This document shows positions 5,141 to 5,998 of a stretch of 5,998 bases of DNA, one piece after another. The DNA is taken from assembly GCA_009774055.1 (NCBI GenBank), contig VSNB01000195.1:1-5998 (forward strand). Reading direction: 5' to 3'. Both the position numbers and the translations under genes were made by a program. Source of the DNA: Clostridiales bacterium (GTDB lineage Bacteria; Bacillota; Clostridia; Oscillospirales; Oscillospiraceae). The notes beneath the pieces were generated by a model. That model searched no databases. It was given only the letters and a program-made list of their open reading frames with translations, and was not told the DNA's origin. The stretch's first letter is position 1; each line of letters begins with the position of its first letter.

Positions 5141-5168
5141 AGTATATCACAAAAAAGCCACATTTCAA
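5141..5168 (-). promoter_or_regulatory. Sigma-A promoter of parAB, extended -10
   Basis: On the minus strand TTGAAA (5168-5163) and TATACT (5146-5141) are 16 bases apart, with TGA directly before the -10 element as an extended -10. The predicted start is near 5134, giving a leader of about 50 bases. The parS palindrome at 5218-5249 lies 50 bases upstream of the -35, so ParB loading there could affect this promoter. Confidence 0.75.
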
Positions 5169-5217
5169 CTGGGAAAAGAAAAAAATTTGGATCAGATGAA
5201 AATTTCTTCTCAGGACA

Positions 5218-5249
5218 GGGCGGAGTGTTTCACGTGAAACACTCCGCCC
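5218..5249. promoter_or_regulatory. parS: parS site inside a perfect 32-bp palindrome
   Basis: The core TGTTTCACGTGAAACA at 5226-5241 is a perfect parS. It is extended on both sides by GGGCGGAG and CTCCGCCC into one 32-bp palindrome. It overlaps the 3' end of the kinase-like gene, whose last codons and TGA stop are parS bases. As RNA the palindrome could also act as a strong stem at the end of that gene, though no U-run follows closely. Confidence 0.93.
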
Positions 5250-5850
5250 CGTCCTCCTGTTCCCTCAGAAACCCGCGTATGCTCTCCAGGACCGCCTGAC
5301 GGTCCACCCGGGCGAAGTCCGTCGTATCCACCGTGATCCGGGGCCCGCGGACGGAAAAGCTGTCCATGCCGCGGGCGGCGATGCCGCCGGTGAAGTCCTC
5401 GAAGGAGAGGTCCTTGGGAGGCGCGGTCCTTTCGCCCTCCGGGTACCGGTCGTTGGCCACGTGGCCCCGGTGGCGGTCCGGACTCCGGTTCCGTTCCAGA
5501 AAGCGGCGGTACAGGGTTGGATAGTCGCCGGTCATCAGGACGGTGACGGCCTGATAGCCATGCCGGTCCAGAATCCGCGTCAGGCCCTCCCGGGAAGCGT
5601 TTTCGAAATTGTTCTCCAGAATAAACGCCTGCCGGCAGGCCATCAGCTGTTCCGCCATGTCATACATGATTTCCATGCTGGCCGTGCCCAGCCGTACCTT
5701 TTCGGCTCTGGACTGAAACCCCACCGTGTCATAGAGCAGCTCTTTGATGCGGTCCTTGGACAGGACGGGCAGGCCCAGCTCTCTGCCCAGAAACCTTGCC
5801 ATCTCGCTTTTTCCGGCGGCGGGGATGCCGGTGATTAAAATACAGTACAT
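5230..5850 (-). CDS. Small P-loop kinase-like / AAA-type NTPase
   Basis: The 206-residue product begins MYCILITGIPAAGKSEMARF with a Walker A GIPAAGKS at residues 8-15, right at the N-terminus. SKDRIKELLYDTVGF follows, then ILENNFEN around the middle (Walker B-like, acidic end), RRFLERNRSPDRHRGH (probable lid with arginines) and VDTTDF near the end. This layout is that of small nucleotide or small-molecule kinases of the AAA_33/zeta-toxin-like group. The substrate is unknown. The ATG at 5850 was chosen over an upstream start at 5964 because AAGGAGG (5857-5863) lies 6 bases before it, and the longer form would translate a parS variant and a hairpin repeat. The gene ends inside parS, with the last residues ECFT read from it. 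It precedes parA in the same direction but parA has its own promoter. A role in segregation is not shown. Confidence 0.85.
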   Translation of the reverse strand: MYCILITGIPAAGKSEMARFLGRELGLPVLSKDRIKELLYDTVGFQSRAEKVRLGTASMEIMYDMAEQLMACRQAFILENNFENASREGLTRILDRHGYQAVTVLMTGDYPTLYRRFLERNRSPDRHRGHVANDRYPEGERTAPPKDLSFEDFTGGIAARGMDSFSVRGPRITVDTTDFARVDRQAVLESIRGFLREQEDGAECFT

Positions 5851-5880
5851 GTGTCGCCTCCTTGCAGTGTCGTCAGACTT

Positions 5881-5910
5881 GCGGCAGCGTTTCACGTGAA
5901 ACGCTGCCGC
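5881..5910. promoter_or_regulatory. parS: parS-like site inside a perfect 30-bp palindrome
   Basis: The core CGTTTCACGTGAAACG (5888-5903) matches the parS consensus except for the outermost pair (T-A changed to C-G). It is extended by GCGGCAG and CTGCCGC into a 30-bp perfect palindrome. It lies 30 bases upstream of the kinase-like start, in the likely promoter or leader region. One symmetrical change from the consensus is usually tolerated by ParB. Confidence 0.85.
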
Positions 5911-5918
5911 TTGGTCTG

Positions 5919-5953
5919 GTCTTATTTCCGCGCTTAAAGCTCGGAAATAAGAC
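5919..5953. repeat. 12-bp hairpin repeat
   Basis: GTCTTATTTCCG and CGGAAATAAGAC pair exactly. The 11 bases between them contain a smaller self-complementary GCTT-A-AAGC. No T-run follows on either strand. It probably belongs to the same class of intergenic hairpin repeats seen upstream of serS. Confidence 0.55.
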
Positions 5954-5976
5954 ATTTGATGCAAGCCGTTTTGCTC

Positions 5977-5994
5977 GCCGCTGTAAACAGCGGC
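5977..5994. repeat. Short GC-rich hairpin at the window edge
   Basis: GCCGCTGT and ACAGCGGC are complementary across AA, forming a stem of 7-8 bp. The sequence between 5954 and 5976 shows nothing I can name. The unit is likely to continue or repeat beyond the window. Confidence 0.45.
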
Positions 5995-5998
5995 AACC

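Noticed and set aside
5864..5964. Longer kinase-like protein starting at 5964
   Set aside because: The extra 38 residues would be read through the parS variant and part of a hairpin repeat. The ATG at 5850 has a strong AAGGAGG and places the P-loop at the usual distance from the N-terminus.

Overview
This looks like an origin-proximal stretch of a fairly GC-rich Clostridia chromosome, most likely of the Oscillospiraceae type. The reasons are the parA-parB pair with three parS-type sites, serS close to parB, strong AAGGAGG ribosome binding sites, and many short hairpin repeats between genes. The family-level guess is inference. Every protein gene I can support lies on the minus strand.

From the right edge, in the direction of transcription, the order is as follows. 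Hairpin repeats and a parS variant come first (5881-5994). A small P-loop kinase-like gene follows (5230-5850), and its last codons lie inside a parS palindrome. Then come a clear promoter (5141-5168), parA (4323-5081) and parB (3439-4302). A perfect parS (3418-3433) leads to an AT-richer gene for a PBECR-like phage-type nuclease domain (2995-3387). Then there are an 845-base non-coding stretch (2150-2994), serS from a TTG start (842-2149), an unrecognised membrane-anchored 131-residue protein (355-750) and the start of mscL (1-319, cut by the window).

The non-coding stretch between the nuclease-like gene and serS is the most unusual part. On the minus strand it holds a complete small transcription unit: a near-consensus promoter, a rod-like structured RNA of about 136 nt and a Rho-independent terminator. 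I could not assign this RNA to a family. Next to it, facing the other way, is a region of about 279 nt with a closing helix and several nested perfect helices. It resembles what I remember of the raiA non-coding RNA. That region is flanked by two inverted copies of a 75-bp double-hairpin repeat, whose differences include compensatory base-pair changes. Further palindromes, including a perfect 30-bp one, fill the remaining gaps.

Functionally, ParA, ParB and parS form the chromosome segregation module, SerRS charges tRNA-Ser, and MscL is the osmotic safety valve. The small kinase and the nuclease-like protein have no demonstrated link to segregation. They sit inside the parS-marked domain and may be influenced by ParB binding.
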